Positions 42,682 to 51,458 of a DNA stretch of 52,896 nucleotides are shown one piece after another (position 1 is the first letter of the stretch; each line of letters starts with the position of its first letter). The position numbers and the translations under genes were made by a program. The notes beneath the pieces were generated by a model. It did no database searches. It was not told the origin of the DNA and worked only from the letters and a program-made list of their open reading frames with translations. This DNA is from SXOA01 sp051004015 (GTDB taxonomy: Bacteria > Planctomycetota > Planctomycetia > Pirellulales > Pirellulaceae): positions 1 through 52,896 of the forward strand of contig JBPCKT010000107.1 of NCBI GenBank assembly GCA_051004015.1, in the 5' to 3' direction.

Positions 42682-45456
42682 ATGGAACGGAATCCGCTGA
42701 CTGAAGAATCTCCTCTTTCCCAGCCGCTCAAATGGCTGACGGAGCAGTCGCTCCGTGCGCCGGGAACTGTGGTCGGCGGTGCTCTCCTGGTCACGCTGCT
42801 GGCGGTGCTGATTACGGCCAATGGCCTCCGCTTCAAGACCAACCGGCTCGATTTGCTGAATCCTCAAAGCAGCTACAACCAGCGGTGGCTCAGGCACATC
42901 GAGGAGTTCGACGAGCGGGACGACGCGGTCATTGTGGTACGAGCCGAAGACCCGGTTGTTGTCGCCACCACCCTTGAAGACCTGGCTGCGAAGCTGCGGG
43001 AGCAGGACCAGCTCTTTGAGTCGATCTTCTACAAGCGGCAGCTCGACAACATCAAGGCAAAGGGGCTGCACTTTCTCTCCGAGCAGGAGCTGCAGCAGCT
43101 CGCGGGACAAGTAAGCCAGGCAGCCGAGATTGCGGAAGCAACCACAGGCACTCTCGACCCGGCAGCGGCTCTGGCGCAACTGAACGACCAGTTGGAGCGC
43201 GGCCCTGTTCCGCAGGCCCGTGCTCAGGTAGAGCAGCAGTACGGCAAGGTCGTTGGAATGTTGAAAACGGCGATGAGCGGCAAAGCCTCACTAACCCGAA
43301 GCGCAAGCGAGGGAGTCGAGCTGAATTCTCCCCGAAACACGGACCGTCTCAAGGAACTCGAACCCCGCTACCTCACCGCCGAAGACGGCCGCATGGGATT
43401 CGTCCTCCTCCGCTTCAAGTCGATGGAAGACGAGTTCGCGCGCGGCGGCAAAGCGGTGGCCGCCCTTCGCACAACCATCGCAGCCACTCGCACTTCGCAG
43501 CCAAAGGCCTGGATTGGTCTGACCGGCATGCCCGTGATTGAGTACGACGAAATGCAGGCCAGCCAGGCGGACATGTTCTGGACAAACTTCCTCAGCCTGA
43601 TTGGCGTCATCCTGTTGTTCGTGGCCGGTTACGGCGGCGGGCGGCACGCCCTCCTCGCCAATTGCGTGCTGCTAGTGGGCACGGCGTGGACCTTCGCCTA
43701 CGCCACGCTAGCCATCGGCCATCTCAACATCCTCAGCGCCGCCTTCGCCGTCATTCTGATTGGCCTGGGGATCGATTTCGGCATTCACTATGTCGCCAGT
43801 TACCTGCGGCTGCGGAAGAACGGCCACGAATGCAAGAGTGCGCTCATCACCACGGCCGCGGATGTTGGTCCCGGCGTCGTGACGGGAGGTGTCACGGCAG
43901 CCGCGGCGTTTTTCATGGCGGGGCTGACGGAGTTTACCGGCGTGCGCGAGCTGGGGGTCATCTCCGGCGGAGGCATCCTGCTTTGCGTGCTGGCAACGAT
44001 CGTGGTGCTGCCGCCGCTGATATTAATCAGCGATGAGAAGCGGCCGGTATTGGACCTGCCGGAGATTCTTCCGGCCGCCCGCTGGTTCCAGATATCGCTG
44101 CAGAAGCCACGCCTGGTGATGGCCGTCGGGCTCGCGGTCACCGCGCTGATTGCGGCTGGCCTCTTCCACCTCCGCTACGACCACAACCTGCTCAACCTCC
44201 AGGCGCGACATGTCGAGAGCGTGGACATTGAGCGGGACATCTTCACGTCATCCGACGAGAGCGTCTGGTTCGCCGTCTCCACCTGCAATACTCGGGAGGA
44301 GCTGCGGGCGAGGAAGGCGAAGCTCGAAGCACAGCCCACCGTCGCCAAGACGGAGGAAATCGTCTCCCTTCTCCCCTCATCGTCCCCCGCCAAGCAGCGC
44401 TCCATTGCCATCATCCACGACAAGCTGGTACGGCTGAAAGACAGCCTTCCCACTGCTTCTCCCATCGAACGTGTTGCCGAGCGCCGATCTGCTAGTCCCA
44501 CCCTCGCTGTCGAGCTCACTCGCGCCGCTCGCCTGCTCAGCCGCGAGCTCCCCTATGAAAGTCCCACCGTCGCCGGCCTGACGCAGCTTGCTCAAGGGAT
44601 GTCGCAAGTGCCGCCCGAGCAACTTCGCGAGCAAATGACGGCCCTCTCCACGAAAGCTTCCCCCGCCGCCCTCGCGCCGCTCCTTGCGCTGCTCGACTAC
44701 GCCGAGCCCGCCCCACCCGTGCCGCTGGACATTCCCCGCGAGCTGACCGATCGCTTCGTCGGCAAAACCGGCAAACATCTGCTGCGGGTCTACGCCAAGG
44801 GGAACATCTGGGAAATGGACAAACTCGCCCGCTTTGTCGCCGACGTGGAAGGCGTGGACCCGCGAATTACTGGCAGCCCCGTGCAGACCTTTTACGCGTC
44901 GCGGCACATGCAGAAGAGCTATATCCTGGCCGGCGTCTACTCTCTGTTGGCGGTCTTCGGCCTGCTCCTCGTCGACTTCGGCACCATCCGCCACTCGCTG
45001 CTCGCCATGGTGCCCCTGGCCCTGGGCTTCGTGCAGATGTGCGGCATCATCGGCTGGCTGGGCATCCCGTTCAACCCGGCCAACCTCATCGCCCTGCCGC
45101 TGATCCTCGGCATCGGCGCGCACGACGGCGTCCCTCTGGTGCATGAATTCCGCCGGCAGCGGGGCCGCTTCAAACTCTCCGACTCCACCGCCGTCGCCGT
45201 CATCCTCACCAGCACCACCACCATGGCCAGCTTCGGCAGCATGATCCTCGCCCGCCATCAAGGCCTCCGCAGCCTCGGCCAGGTCCTCACCCTCGGCGCC
45301 TTCTTCTGCCTCGCCAGCTCCATGGTCCTCTTCCCGGCCCTCTTGAGCTGGCTGTCGAGGAACAGGGAAGAGGTGGGGGCGGAAGAAGATGTCGCGGCAA
45401 CAGAGGAGCGGATATCCGAGGAGCCGGCCGAAAATGAAATTGCGGCAGCCGCCTAG
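42682..45456 (+). CDS. RND/MMPL-family exporter (HpnN-like)
   Basis: A 924-residue membrane transporter. It has the RND layout: a first membrane segment (TVVGGALLVTLLAVLITANGL), a large periplasmic loop with coiled-coil-like Gln/Glu-rich stretches, and a first bundle of five or six segments (LNILSAAFAVILIGLGIDFGIHYVASYL). A second periplasmic loop and a second bundle follow (VYSLLAVFGLLLVDFG, NPANLIALPLILGIGAHDGVPLVHEF). The motif GLGIDFGIHY and the partly matched GIGAHDGVP carry the proton-relay acidic residues. The closest known type moves hopanoids between membranes (HpnN); hopanoid genes are not seen here. Chosen ATG 42682. Confidence 0.88.
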   Translation: MERNPLTEESPLSQPLKWLTEQSLRAPGTVVGGALLVTLLAVLITANGLRFKTNRLDLLNPQSSYNQRWLRHIEEFDERDDAVIVVRAEDPVVVATTLEDLAAKLREQDQLFESIFYKRQLDNIKAKGLHFLSEQELQQLAGQVSQAAEIAEATTGTLDPAAALAQLNDQLERGPVPQARAQVEQQYGKVVGMLKTAMSGKASLTRSASEGVELNSPRNTDRLKELEPRYLTAEDGRMGFVLLRFKSMEDEFARGGKAVAALRTTIAATRTSQPKAWIGLTGMPVIEYDEMQASQADMFWTNFLSLIGVILLFVAGYGGGRHALLANCVLLVGTAWTFAYATLAIGHLNILSAAFAVILIGLGIDFGIHYVASYLRLRKNGHECKSALITTAADVGPGVVTGGVTAAAAFFMAGLTEFTGVRELGVISGGGILLCVLATIVVLPPLILISDEKRPVLDLPEILPAARWFQISLQKPRLVMAVGLAVTALIAAGLFHLRYDHNLLNLQARHVESVDIERDIFTSSDESVWFAVSTCNTREELRARKAKLEAQPTVAKTEEIVSLLPSSSPAKQRSIAIIHDKLVRLKDSLPTASPIERVAERRSASPTLAVELTRAARLLSRELPYESPTVAGLTQLAQGMSQVPPEQLREQMTALSTKASPAALAPLLALLDYAEPAPPVPLDIPRELTDRFVGKTGKHLLRVYAKGNIWEMDKLARFVADVEGVDPRITGSPVQTFYASRHMQKSYILAGVYSLLAVFGLLLVDFGTIRHSLLAMVPLALGFVQMCGIIGWLGIPFNPANLIALPLILGIGAHDGVPLVHEFRRQRGRFKLSDSTAVAVILTSTTTMASFGSMILARHQGLRSLGQVLTLGAFFCLASSMVLFPALLSWLSRNREEVGAEEDVAATEERISEEPAENEIAAAA

Positions 45457-45467
45457 ACCGCGGAGAT

Positions 45468-46112
45468 TCAGACGAGCCTATCGACTCTCGGTAGTGAGTC
45501 ATTGGCAATCATCTTGCGGGCAATTTCCACTTGCTTCAGTCCTTCTAATTGCTTGCGGGTGACTTCTGACTCAGGATTCACATCCAAAGCCCGCTGAAAC
45601 GCGCTAGCCGCTTCCTCCAGCCGCTCTTGGGCAAGCAACGACACACCCAGCATGTGCCAGGCCTCATCTTTGTCGCCCTCATCATATTCACTAGCGAGCT
45701 CGGTTGCGTTTCGAAAGAGTCTTTCCGCATCCGCGAACCGTTCCAGGCGTAACAAGTTGGCTCCCCGCAACACATGCGGCCAACGCGACTCTGAAAAGTC
45801 AGGTTCGGCAAATGCCCGTTCGTACCATGCTTCGCACTCTTCGTGATGGCCCGATTTTTCCTCTACCCCCGCGCGCCGAGTCATAACCATCCAGCGTCGC
45901 TCATCCGACGCATGGATGAGCGCCTGATCCATCGCTGAGCGAGCGTCACCGAACCGGCTGAGAACCTTGTAGGAATCGCCCAAAACCATCCATGCATAAC
46001 AGTCGGTCGGATCCTTCTCCAAATGAGCCTTCAGCGCGATGACGGCAGCGGAAAACGCCTCCTGATCCTCGCATTGGATTCCGAATTCGCGGAGGCTGGT
46101 CTTCTCGTCCAT
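45468..46112 (-). CDS. TPR-repeat protein
   Basis: A 214-residue soluble protein with about four tetratricopeptide-like repeats: FSAAVIALKAHLEKDPTDCYAW, DARSAMDQALIHASDERRW, RFADAERLFRNATELASEYDEG and LEEAASAFQRALDVNPESEV. I chose MDEKTSLREFG at 46112; the longer frame overlaps the small gene upstream. There is no signal peptide. It probably mediates a protein-protein contact; the partner is unknown. It starts 37 bases downstream of the antitoxin-like gene, in the position where a toxin gene would be expected. Confidence 0.8.
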   Translation of the reverse strand: MDEKTSLREFGIQCEDQEAFSAAVIALKAHLEKDPTDCYAWMVLGDSYKVLSRFGDARSAMDQALIHASDERRWMVMTRRAGVEEKSGHHEECEAWYERAFAEPDFSESRWPHVLRGANLLRLERFADAERLFRNATELASEYDEGDKDEAWHMLGVSLLAQERLEEAASAFQRALDVNPESEVTRKQLEGLKQVEIARKMIANDSLPRVDRLV

Positions 46113-46149
46113 AGCAACATTGGCGTCTTTTCGGTCCACTCGATTCGGC

Positions 46150-46329
46150 TCATTGCCCGAATTCCGCGAAGACCTCCTCATCGGAAACCACACGGCCATT
46201 CTCGGCATCCTCAAGCCCCTCCTGGATTTTCTGACGGACGTACATCTGGTACGTGGCGTCCTCCCAGGAGCAGTCGTCCGGAAGTTTCTTGGCGATTTCA
46301 AGCACCGCTTCTTTTACTGTGGTTGGCAT
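46150..46329 (-). CDS. Small antitoxin-like protein (orphan)
   Basis: A 59-residue protein beginning MPTTVKEAVLEIAKKLPDDC, with the C-terminal block RQKIQEGLEDAENGRVVSDEE. AAGGA lies seven bases before the ATG. Small proteins with this RQKI...GRVVSxEEV ending are usually antitoxins of type II modules next to RelE-like toxins. No toxin is visible here; the next gene on the strand encodes a TPR protein. It may be an orphan or a remnant. Confidence 0.6.
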   Translation of the reverse strand: MPTTVKEAVLEIAKKLPDDCSWEDATYQMYVRQKIQEGLEDAENGRVVSDEEVFAEFGQ

Positions 46330-46397
46330 AGGGGTTTCCTTGCGAGCATGAGCGATATGGGATCATTATACCATGACGAATTCCGCGGGGTTTTTAG

Positions 46398-46436
46398 CTA
46401 TCGCGCCCCCGCTCTCTGGAACGGCGGCCGGTGGGG
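46398..46436 (-). repeat. Diverged copy of the dnaE 3' end
   Basis: Read on the minus strand this 39-base segment encodes PHRPPFQRAGAR and a stop. The true end of dnaE (47156-47194) encodes PHRQQFQRAGAR and a stop. The two are identical at 31 of 39 bases. The copy lies outside the left REP hairpin, in the same orientation as dnaE. Confidence 0.8.
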
Positions 46437-46439
46437 GCT

Positions 46440-46475
46440 GCGACCCGGCCGCTTCTTAGCGGCCGGGCCGCTCCC
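46440..46475. repeat. Left REP hairpin of the RAYT unit
   Basis: GCGACCCGGCCGC and GCGGCCGGG form a long GC stem around a short apical loop, followed by CCGCTCCC. Apart from the loop it is the exact reverse complement of the element at 47119-47154. It abuts the RAYT stop codon. Confidence 0.85.
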
Positions 46476-46477
46476 GA

Positions 46478-47104
46478 TTACACTGCCTCATCAATCAGCA
46501 AGTGAAGGATTTTGCCCCGCGCCGCCAAGTCGACGGATTCCACAAACGTTCTATATTTTTCGCCAGATTCAAATTGTGAAAGAACCTGGGTTGTCGTCGG
46601 GAGAGTTCCTGTTCGCAGTCCGAGATACTCTCGGTAACTGGAGAATTCCCAGTCCTCAGACCGCTTAACCATCCTGGCTTCCAAGGGATTTCGATGGATG
46701 TAACGCGAGAGTTGGATCAGGTATTCCTCGCGGTCAACATGCACGGCACAAAATCGGCCCTCGAATAGCGTCCCTGTGTGATGGAACCGCTTGTTAAACG
46801 CTTGAGAGTAGGACTGCGAAAACGATTGCATCGCGCCGGAGAATTCAGTCGATTCGATCCTCACCAAGAAATGGTAGTGGTTGGTCATCAGGCAGTATGC
46901 AAGAAAAGTACATGACTGGTCTCGCCCGGAAAGTGCTGGTTGTGGCACGGCCACTCGGCGCGGCTCACCGAGCAGATACTCCCGCATCTTTTCCAAGAAG
47001 AATCGATAATTGTCGCGTTCCAGGAAAATGTCCTGCTTGTTGGCACCCCGGTTGTAGATGTGGTAGTGCTCGCCTGGCACGAGTTCGATTTCACGACGGG
47101 GCAT
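46478..47104 (-). CDS. REP-associated tyrosine transposase (RAYT, Y1_Tnp/TnpA_REP)
   Basis: A 208-residue HUH-type single-strand transposase. The N-terminal GEHYHIYNRGANKQDIF is typical of RAYTs. The HUH motif is His76-Tyr-His78 in CLMTNHYHFLV, and the catalytic tyrosine is probably Tyr99 in SQSYSQAFNKRF. FEGRFCAVHVDREEYL and SRYIHRNPLEA are conserved in the family. The gene is intact. It is flanked by inverted REP hairpins, as expected for a RAYT acting on its own repeats. Confidence 0.92.
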   Translation of the reverse strand: MPRREIELVPGEHYHIYNRGANKQDIFLERDNYRFFLEKMREYLLGEPRRVAVPQPALSGRDQSCTFLAYCLMTNHYHFLVRIESTEFSGAMQSFSQSYSQAFNKRFHHTGTLFEGRFCAVHVDREEYLIQLSRYIHRNPLEARMVKRSEDWEFSSYREYLGLRTGTLPTTTQVLSQFESGEKYRTFVESVDLAARGKILHLLIDEAV

Positions 47105-47118
47105 GATGACACTCCTAG

Positions 47119-47154
47119 GGGGAGCGGCCCGGCCGCCGGAAGCGGCCGGGTCGC
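47119..47154. repeat. Right REP hairpin of the RAYT unit
   Basis: A GC-rich palindrome, in reverse orientation to 46440-46475 and identical to it apart from a 2- versus 3-base apical loop. It lies one base from the dnaE stop codon and about 15 bases upstream of the RAYT start. Confidence 0.85.
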
Positions 47155-47155
47155 A

Positions 47156-50100
47156 TCATCTCGCCCCCGCTCTTTGAAACTGCTGCCGGTGAGGCCGGGA
47201 ACCGTGGGCCGGTTTCGGTGGCGTGGTAATGAGCTGCAGGTTGCCGGGTCCGAGCAGGTCGTCGAGCCGGTCGCGGAGCTCGCGGGTGATGCTGACTTTG
47301 GCGGCGTGCGCCTTCAGGAACACGCGGCTGCCGTTTTCGAGGTAGAAGCAGAATTGCAGGTCGCCGGAGCCGGGGTAGGCGCGAAGGACTTCGCGGACTC
47401 GCGGCAGTACGTCGGCGGGGTGCTCGGTCTCGCTGATGCGGATGACGATGCCCGAGGTGTAGCGGGCGTCGAGCTGGTCGAGCGGAATGACTTCGTTGAC
47501 AACCAGGTTCGCTTCATCTCCGCCGCGGCGGTCGATCACGCCGCGGAGCATCAAGATGTTGTCGGCGGTGATCAAGTGAGCGGACTCCGCGTATTGCTCG
47601 GGCCAGGCGATGCAGCGGATGATCCCCTCCGTGTCCTCGAAATCGAAGTTGGCATAACGGCTCGGCTTGCCAGGCTTAGGTTCCTTGACGCTCGCCAGTT
47701 TGATGGAGCCGATCATGCCACCAAGGATGACTTCGGCCCGCTCCTGCAATCCGGGAATATCGGCGGTGGTATGCGAGCGGTAGGTCTCCAGCACTCCGCG
47801 ATGCTCCGCCAGCGGATGCGTCGAGAGATAGAATCCCAGCACTTCCTTCTCGCCCTGCGCCTTCTCTTTGTCCGGCCACTCGGGGATTTCCGGCAAGCCC
47901 GCCGCGGGCGAAGGAGCGTCGTCATCAAAGCCGCCAAAGAGGTTTTTCTGGCCCGCCTTGCGATCGGCGGCGACCGACGAGCCGGATTGAATAGCCCGTT
48001 CAATCGACGCATAAAGCTGCGAACGCCGCGCTCCAAAACAGTCCATCGAGCCGGACTTGATCAGCGTTTCCAGCGACGTCTTGTTCGCCCCCAGTTGATC
48101 CACCCGTTCGCAGTAATCGAACAAGTCCTTGAACGGCCCTCCCTTTTTGCGCGCCGACACAATCGCCTCCGCTGCTGACCCGCCGCAGCCCTTGATGGCC
48201 GAAATGCCGAAGGCGATTTTTCCATCCACGACCGCAAAGTCGCTCAGCGAGCTATTCACGCTCGGCGGCAGCACCTCGATGCCCATCCGTTTGGCGTCCT
48301 CCAGATGCTCGACAAGCGAGTCCTTCTTCACAAAGTTGCGGCCGTGGATGTCCCCCGAGAGGAGCGAAGCCATGAACTCCAGCGGATAGTGGGCCTTGAG
48401 GTAGGCCGTCATATAGGCAATGAGCGCGTAGGCAGTCGAATGGGACTTATTAAATCCGTAGCCCGCGAACTTGATAATCAGATTCCAAAAATCTTCCGCC
48501 TGAGTTTTCGACAGGCCCTTCTGGACTGCGCCGATAACAAACTGCTCACGGCTCTTGTTGATCGTCTCTTCCTTCTTCTTGCTGATCGCCTTGATGCAGG
48601 TGTACGCGCTGGCCAGCTCGATGCCCCCCAGCTCGTTGAGGATCCGCATCACCTGTTCCTGATAGACCATCACGCCGTGGGTCTCGGAGAGGATTTTCTC
48701 GCACACCGGATGGATGTATTCCGCCTGCTTGCGGCCGTTCTTCACCGCGACATAATCGTCCACCATGCCCCCTTCCAGCGGGCCGGGACGGTACAGGGCG
48801 TTGGTGGCGATAATGTCGCCGAAATGGTCCGGTTTCATCTTTTGCAGCAGATCGCGAATGCCGCCGGATTCGAGCTGAAAGACCCCCTTGGTTTCGCCGC
48901 GCTGCAGCAGAGCAAACGTCTTCTTGTCGTCGAGCGGGAATTTGTACGGATCGACCCGTTTTCCGGTTGTCTGCTCGATGAGGTCCACCGCCTGCGACAG
49001 GCTGGTCAAGTTTTTCAGCCCCAGAAAATCCATCTTAAGCAGGCCGGCCGCTTCCACGTCTCCCATCGACCACTGGGTGATGACGTCGGTCTTGCCGGTG
49101 ACGCGGCAGAGGGGGACGTACTCGGTGAGGGGCTTGTCGGCGATGACGACCGCGGCCGCGTGCGTGCCGACGTTGCGGGCCAGCCCTTCCAGCTTCTTCG
49201 CCAGGTTCAGCAGCTCGCGAATGTCCGCATCGGTCTTGTAGAGCTTGTTCAGGTCTTCGCTCTGGGCGATGGCGTCTTCCAGCGAGATGCCGAGCGTGGT
49301 CGGCACCATCGCCGTGATTTGATTTACGCGGGCGAGCGGCACACCGAGAACACGGCCGACGTCCTTGATCGCCGCCCGGGCCGCCATCGTGCCAAACGTG
49401 CCAATCTGGGCGACCATCGCTTCGCCGTATTTCTCCTTCACGTAGCGGATGATCTCGCCGCGCCGGTCCTTGCAGAAATCGATGTCGATATCGGGCGCTT
49501 CTTTGCGGTTCAAATCCAAAAACCGCTCGAACAGCAGGTCGTACTTGATGGGGCAGACATGGCTCAGATAGAGCGCGTAGCAAACCAGCGCCCCTACGCC
49601 GCTGCCGCGGGCTGTGGCCGGCACCTTTAGCTCGCGCGCATAGCGGACAAAGTCCCAGACAATCAAGAAATAGTTGGGAAAGCCCAGCTTGTTGATGACG
49701 CCCAGCTCCCGCTCCAGCCGCTGCATAACTACTTCCGACAAAACGCCGTCCTTGCACATCGTCTCGTCGTCGCTGTAGCGGTCCTTGAGGCCCGCGATGC
49801 ACAGCTCCCTCAGATAATCTTCCGCGGTCTTCTCCGGCGGCAACGAATAGACGGGGAAATTCCGGCCGTTGAGCTCCAGCGCAATATCCACGCTGTTGGC
49901 GATTTCCTGACTGCGGGCGACCGCGTCTTCCAGGCCGGGGAAGTGGGCGTACATCTCTTCCGGCGGGCGGAGGAAGAAAGAGTTGTTCTCCATCTTCATC
50001 CGGTTGGTGTCCGTGCGGAACTTGCCGGTGTTGATGCAGAGCATCACGTCCTGGGCGTCCGCGTCCTCCTGGTTGATGTAGTGGGCGTCGCTGGTCGCCA

Positions 50101-50749
50101 CGAGCGGCAGGCCGAGGCGTTTCGCCAAATCCACGGCTGCTTCCAGTTGCAGCCGCTGGATGTCGATGCCGTTGTTCATGATCTCGATGAAATACCGCTC
50201 GCCAAAAACCTTCTGGAACCACTGGGCCGTATCGATGGCTTCCTTGAAGTCTTCATCCGCGGCCCCTCCCTTGATGAGCGCCCGGCTCAGCTCGCTGCTC
50301 ACGCAGCCGGACAGACAGATGATTCCCTCGCTGTGGGCGGCGAGGATTTCCTTATCAATCCGCGGCTTGAAATAAAAGCCCTCCAAGTACGCCGCCGAGG
50401 CGAGCTTCACCAGGTTCTTAAAGCCGGTCCGGTTCTGGGCCAGGAGCGTGAGGTGGTAACTCGCCTCCTTGCTACTGCCGGCGTCTTTTTTCTCGAACCG
50501 GCTGCCGGGGGCGATGTAGGCTTCGTACCCCAGGATGGGATTGATGCCGACCTCCTTGGCCTTGCGATAGAACTCCAGCGACCCATGCAGATTGCCGTGG
50601 TCCGTCAGGGCCAGGGCGTTCATCCCATGCTCCTTGGCCCGCTTCACCAGCGCCTCAATCTCCGAGGCGCCATCCAGCAGGCTGTAATGGGAGTGGCAGT
50701 GCAGATGCACAAACGGGCGAGCGGCAGCGGCAATCACAGGGGAAGACAT
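47156..50749 (-). CDS. dnaE: DNA polymerase III alpha subunit
   Basis: A 1197-residue replicative polymerase of the DnaE1 type. The N-terminal PHP domain starts HLHCHSHYSLLDGA. The palm holds APDIDIDF (Asp420 and Asp422) with the RRGEIIRYV segment. GYGFNKSHSTAYALIAYMTAYLKAHYP marks the C-terminal part of the polymerase core. Helix-hairpin-helix, OB (SIKLASVKEPKPG to LRGVIDRRG) and C-terminal domains follow. ATG at 50749 has AAGGA upstream. The last residues (PHRQQFQRAGAR) come from a segment duplicated on the other side of the neighbouring RAYT unit, so the natural tail may have been replaced. Confidence 0.97.
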   Translation of the reverse strand: MSSPVIAAAARPFVHLHCHSHYSLLDGASEIEALVKRAKEHGMNALALTDHGNLHGSLEFYRKAKEVGINPILGYEAYIAPGSRFEKKDAGSSKEASYHLTLLAQNRTGFKNLVKLASAAYLEGFYFKPRIDKEILAAHSEGIICLSGCVSSELSRALIKGGAADEDFKEAIDTAQWFQKVFGERYFIEIMNNGIDIQRLQLEAAVDLAKRLGLPLVATSDAHYINQEDADAQDVMLCINTGKFRTDTNRMKMENNSFFLRPPEEMYAHFPGLEDAVARSQEIANSVDIALELNGRNFPVYSLPPEKTAEDYLRELCIAGLKDRYSDDETMCKDGVLSEVVMQRLERELGVINKLGFPNYFLIVWDFVRYARELKVPATARGSGVGALVCYALYLSHVCPIKYDLLFERFLDLNRKEAPDIDIDFCKDRRGEIIRYVKEKYGEAMVAQIGTFGTMAARAAIKDVGRVLGVPLARVNQITAMVPTTLGISLEDAIAQSEDLNKLYKTDADIRELLNLAKKLEGLARNVGTHAAAVVIADKPLTEYVPLCRVTGKTDVITQWSMGDVEAAGLLKMDFLGLKNLTSLSQAVDLIEQTTGKRVDPYKFPLDDKKTFALLQRGETKGVFQLESGGIRDLLQKMKPDHFGDIIATNALYRPGPLEGGMVDDYVAVKNGRKQAEYIHPVCEKILSETHGVMVYQEQVMRILNELGGIELASAYTCIKAISKKKEETINKSREQFVIGAVQKGLSKTQAEDFWNLIIKFAGYGFNKSHSTAYALIAYMTAYLKAHYPLEFMASLLSGDIHGRNFVKKDSLVEHLEDAKRMGIEVLPPSVNSSLSDFAVVDGKIAFGISAIKGCGGSAAEAIVSARKKGGPFKDLFDYCERVDQLGANKTSLETLIKSGSMDCFGARRSQLYASIERAIQSGSSVAADRKAGQKNLFGGFDDDAPSPAAGLPEIPEWPDKEKAQGEKEVLGFYLSTHPLAEHRGVLETYRSHTTADIPGLQERAEVILGGMIGSIKLASVKEPKPGKPSRYANFDFEDTEGIIRCIAWPEQYAESAHLITADNILMLRGVIDRRGGDEANLVVNEVIPLDQLDARYTSGIVIRISETEHPADVLPRVREVLRAYPGSGDLQFCFYLENGSRVFLKAHAAKVSITRELRDRLDDLLGPGNLQLITTPPKPAHGSRPHRQQFQRAGAR

Positions 50750-50892
50750 GGGTTTAGATCCTTCTCGCAAGACTCCTGGGGACCGCCGAACCCTTTAGCC
50801 GGCGGCTTGGGGCGGCCCATTCTACGACCACCGCTAGCGTTCTTCCAGGATGGGAGCGATAAGCGATTATGACCCCCCCGATAGGACTGATT

Positions 50893-51004
50893 TTATTCAT
50901 GTTTTAGAGCTCCATTTTCGTGCCGAATGTGAATAATCACTGTCGACGTAAGATATTTATTACAAGTAGCTTATGGAGATTATTCACCCGCTAATCTTAT
51001 TCAT
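50893..51004. repeat. Second cluster of TGAATAA boxes including GTGAATAATCAC
   Basis: Boxes at 50893-50900 (inverted), 50929-50940 (GTGAATAATCAC), 50978-50987 (inverted) and 50997-51004 (inverted). The dyad GTGAATAATCAC is identical to that at 36579-36590. Confidence 0.65.
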
Positions 51005-51091
51005 TTCGCCTCAAAAAACCCATGTTCGTTATACATCAACAATCGCTTAAGGGATAAGCCCGTTCTGGATCGTCCCTGGCTCGGGGCCCTA

Positions 51092-51147
51092 GAGTCATTG
51101 GCGTCAAAAACCTCCGCCTACTCATCGGACTCTCCCGCCAATGACTC
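51092..51147. repeat. 12-bp perfect inverted repeat (GAGTCATTGGCG)
   Basis: GAGTCATTGGCG (51092-51103) and CGCCAATGACTC (51136-51147) are perfect complements around a 32-base loop. No T-tract follows. Confidence 0.7.
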
Positions 51148-51250
51148 CCGACCCCCTGACGCATTCCTGGAGCCCGCCTCCATTCCCTGTGCGACCTCCG
51201 AGCGGTGCTTCGCCCACACCTGCTATTATACAGAAGCATCGATATGACTA

Positions 51251-51427
51251 GTGATCCAACTCGACAACCTCCGCAAAGCCGCCGAAGCGGGCGCGGTCAT
51301 CCTGCCGGCGATGCCCGGCTGGTATCACGGCGTCAAATCCATCCGCGACCTAGTCGATTTCGTCGTCGCCCGGATTCTGGACCAATTGGGGGTGCCGCAT
51401 TCGCTCATGAAGCGGTGGGGGTCGTAA
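51251..51427 (+). pseudogene. ubiX: 3' remnant of a flavin prenyltransferase (UbiX/Pad1) gene
   Basis: The frame encodes VIQLDNLRKAAEAGAVILPA and goes on with MPGWYHGVKSIRDLVDFVVA and RILDQLGVPHSL, then a stop. This matches the last third of UbiX (typical AGAxILPAxPxFY and DLVDFVVxRILDQLG). Full-length UbiX is about 190 residues; only 58 remain, and an in-frame stop lies one codon upstream. UbiX prenylates FMN for UbiD decarboxylases. The N-terminal two thirds are not visible in this window, so the gene is truncated. Confidence 0.8.
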
Positions 51428-51458
51428 TGGTTGCGAAGGGTCACTGTTCTCCGACGAA

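Larger units (their letters stand above)
46440..47154 (-). mobile_element. RAYT/REPIN unit inserted against the dnaE 3' end
   Basis: A transposase gene bracketed by two inverted REP hairpins of 36 bases, with a flanking direct duplication of the dnaE terminal codons. REP-associated tyrosine transposases mobilise such palindromes through single-stranded intermediates. The total length from hairpin to hairpin is about 715 bases. Confidence 0.82.
50750..51250. other. Intergenic region upstream of dnaE
   Basis: No intact gene is seen. The AT-rich centre (50880-51040) has TGAATAA boxes; a 12-bp inverted repeat lies at 51092-51147. It ends at the ubiX remnant. Confidence 0.55.
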
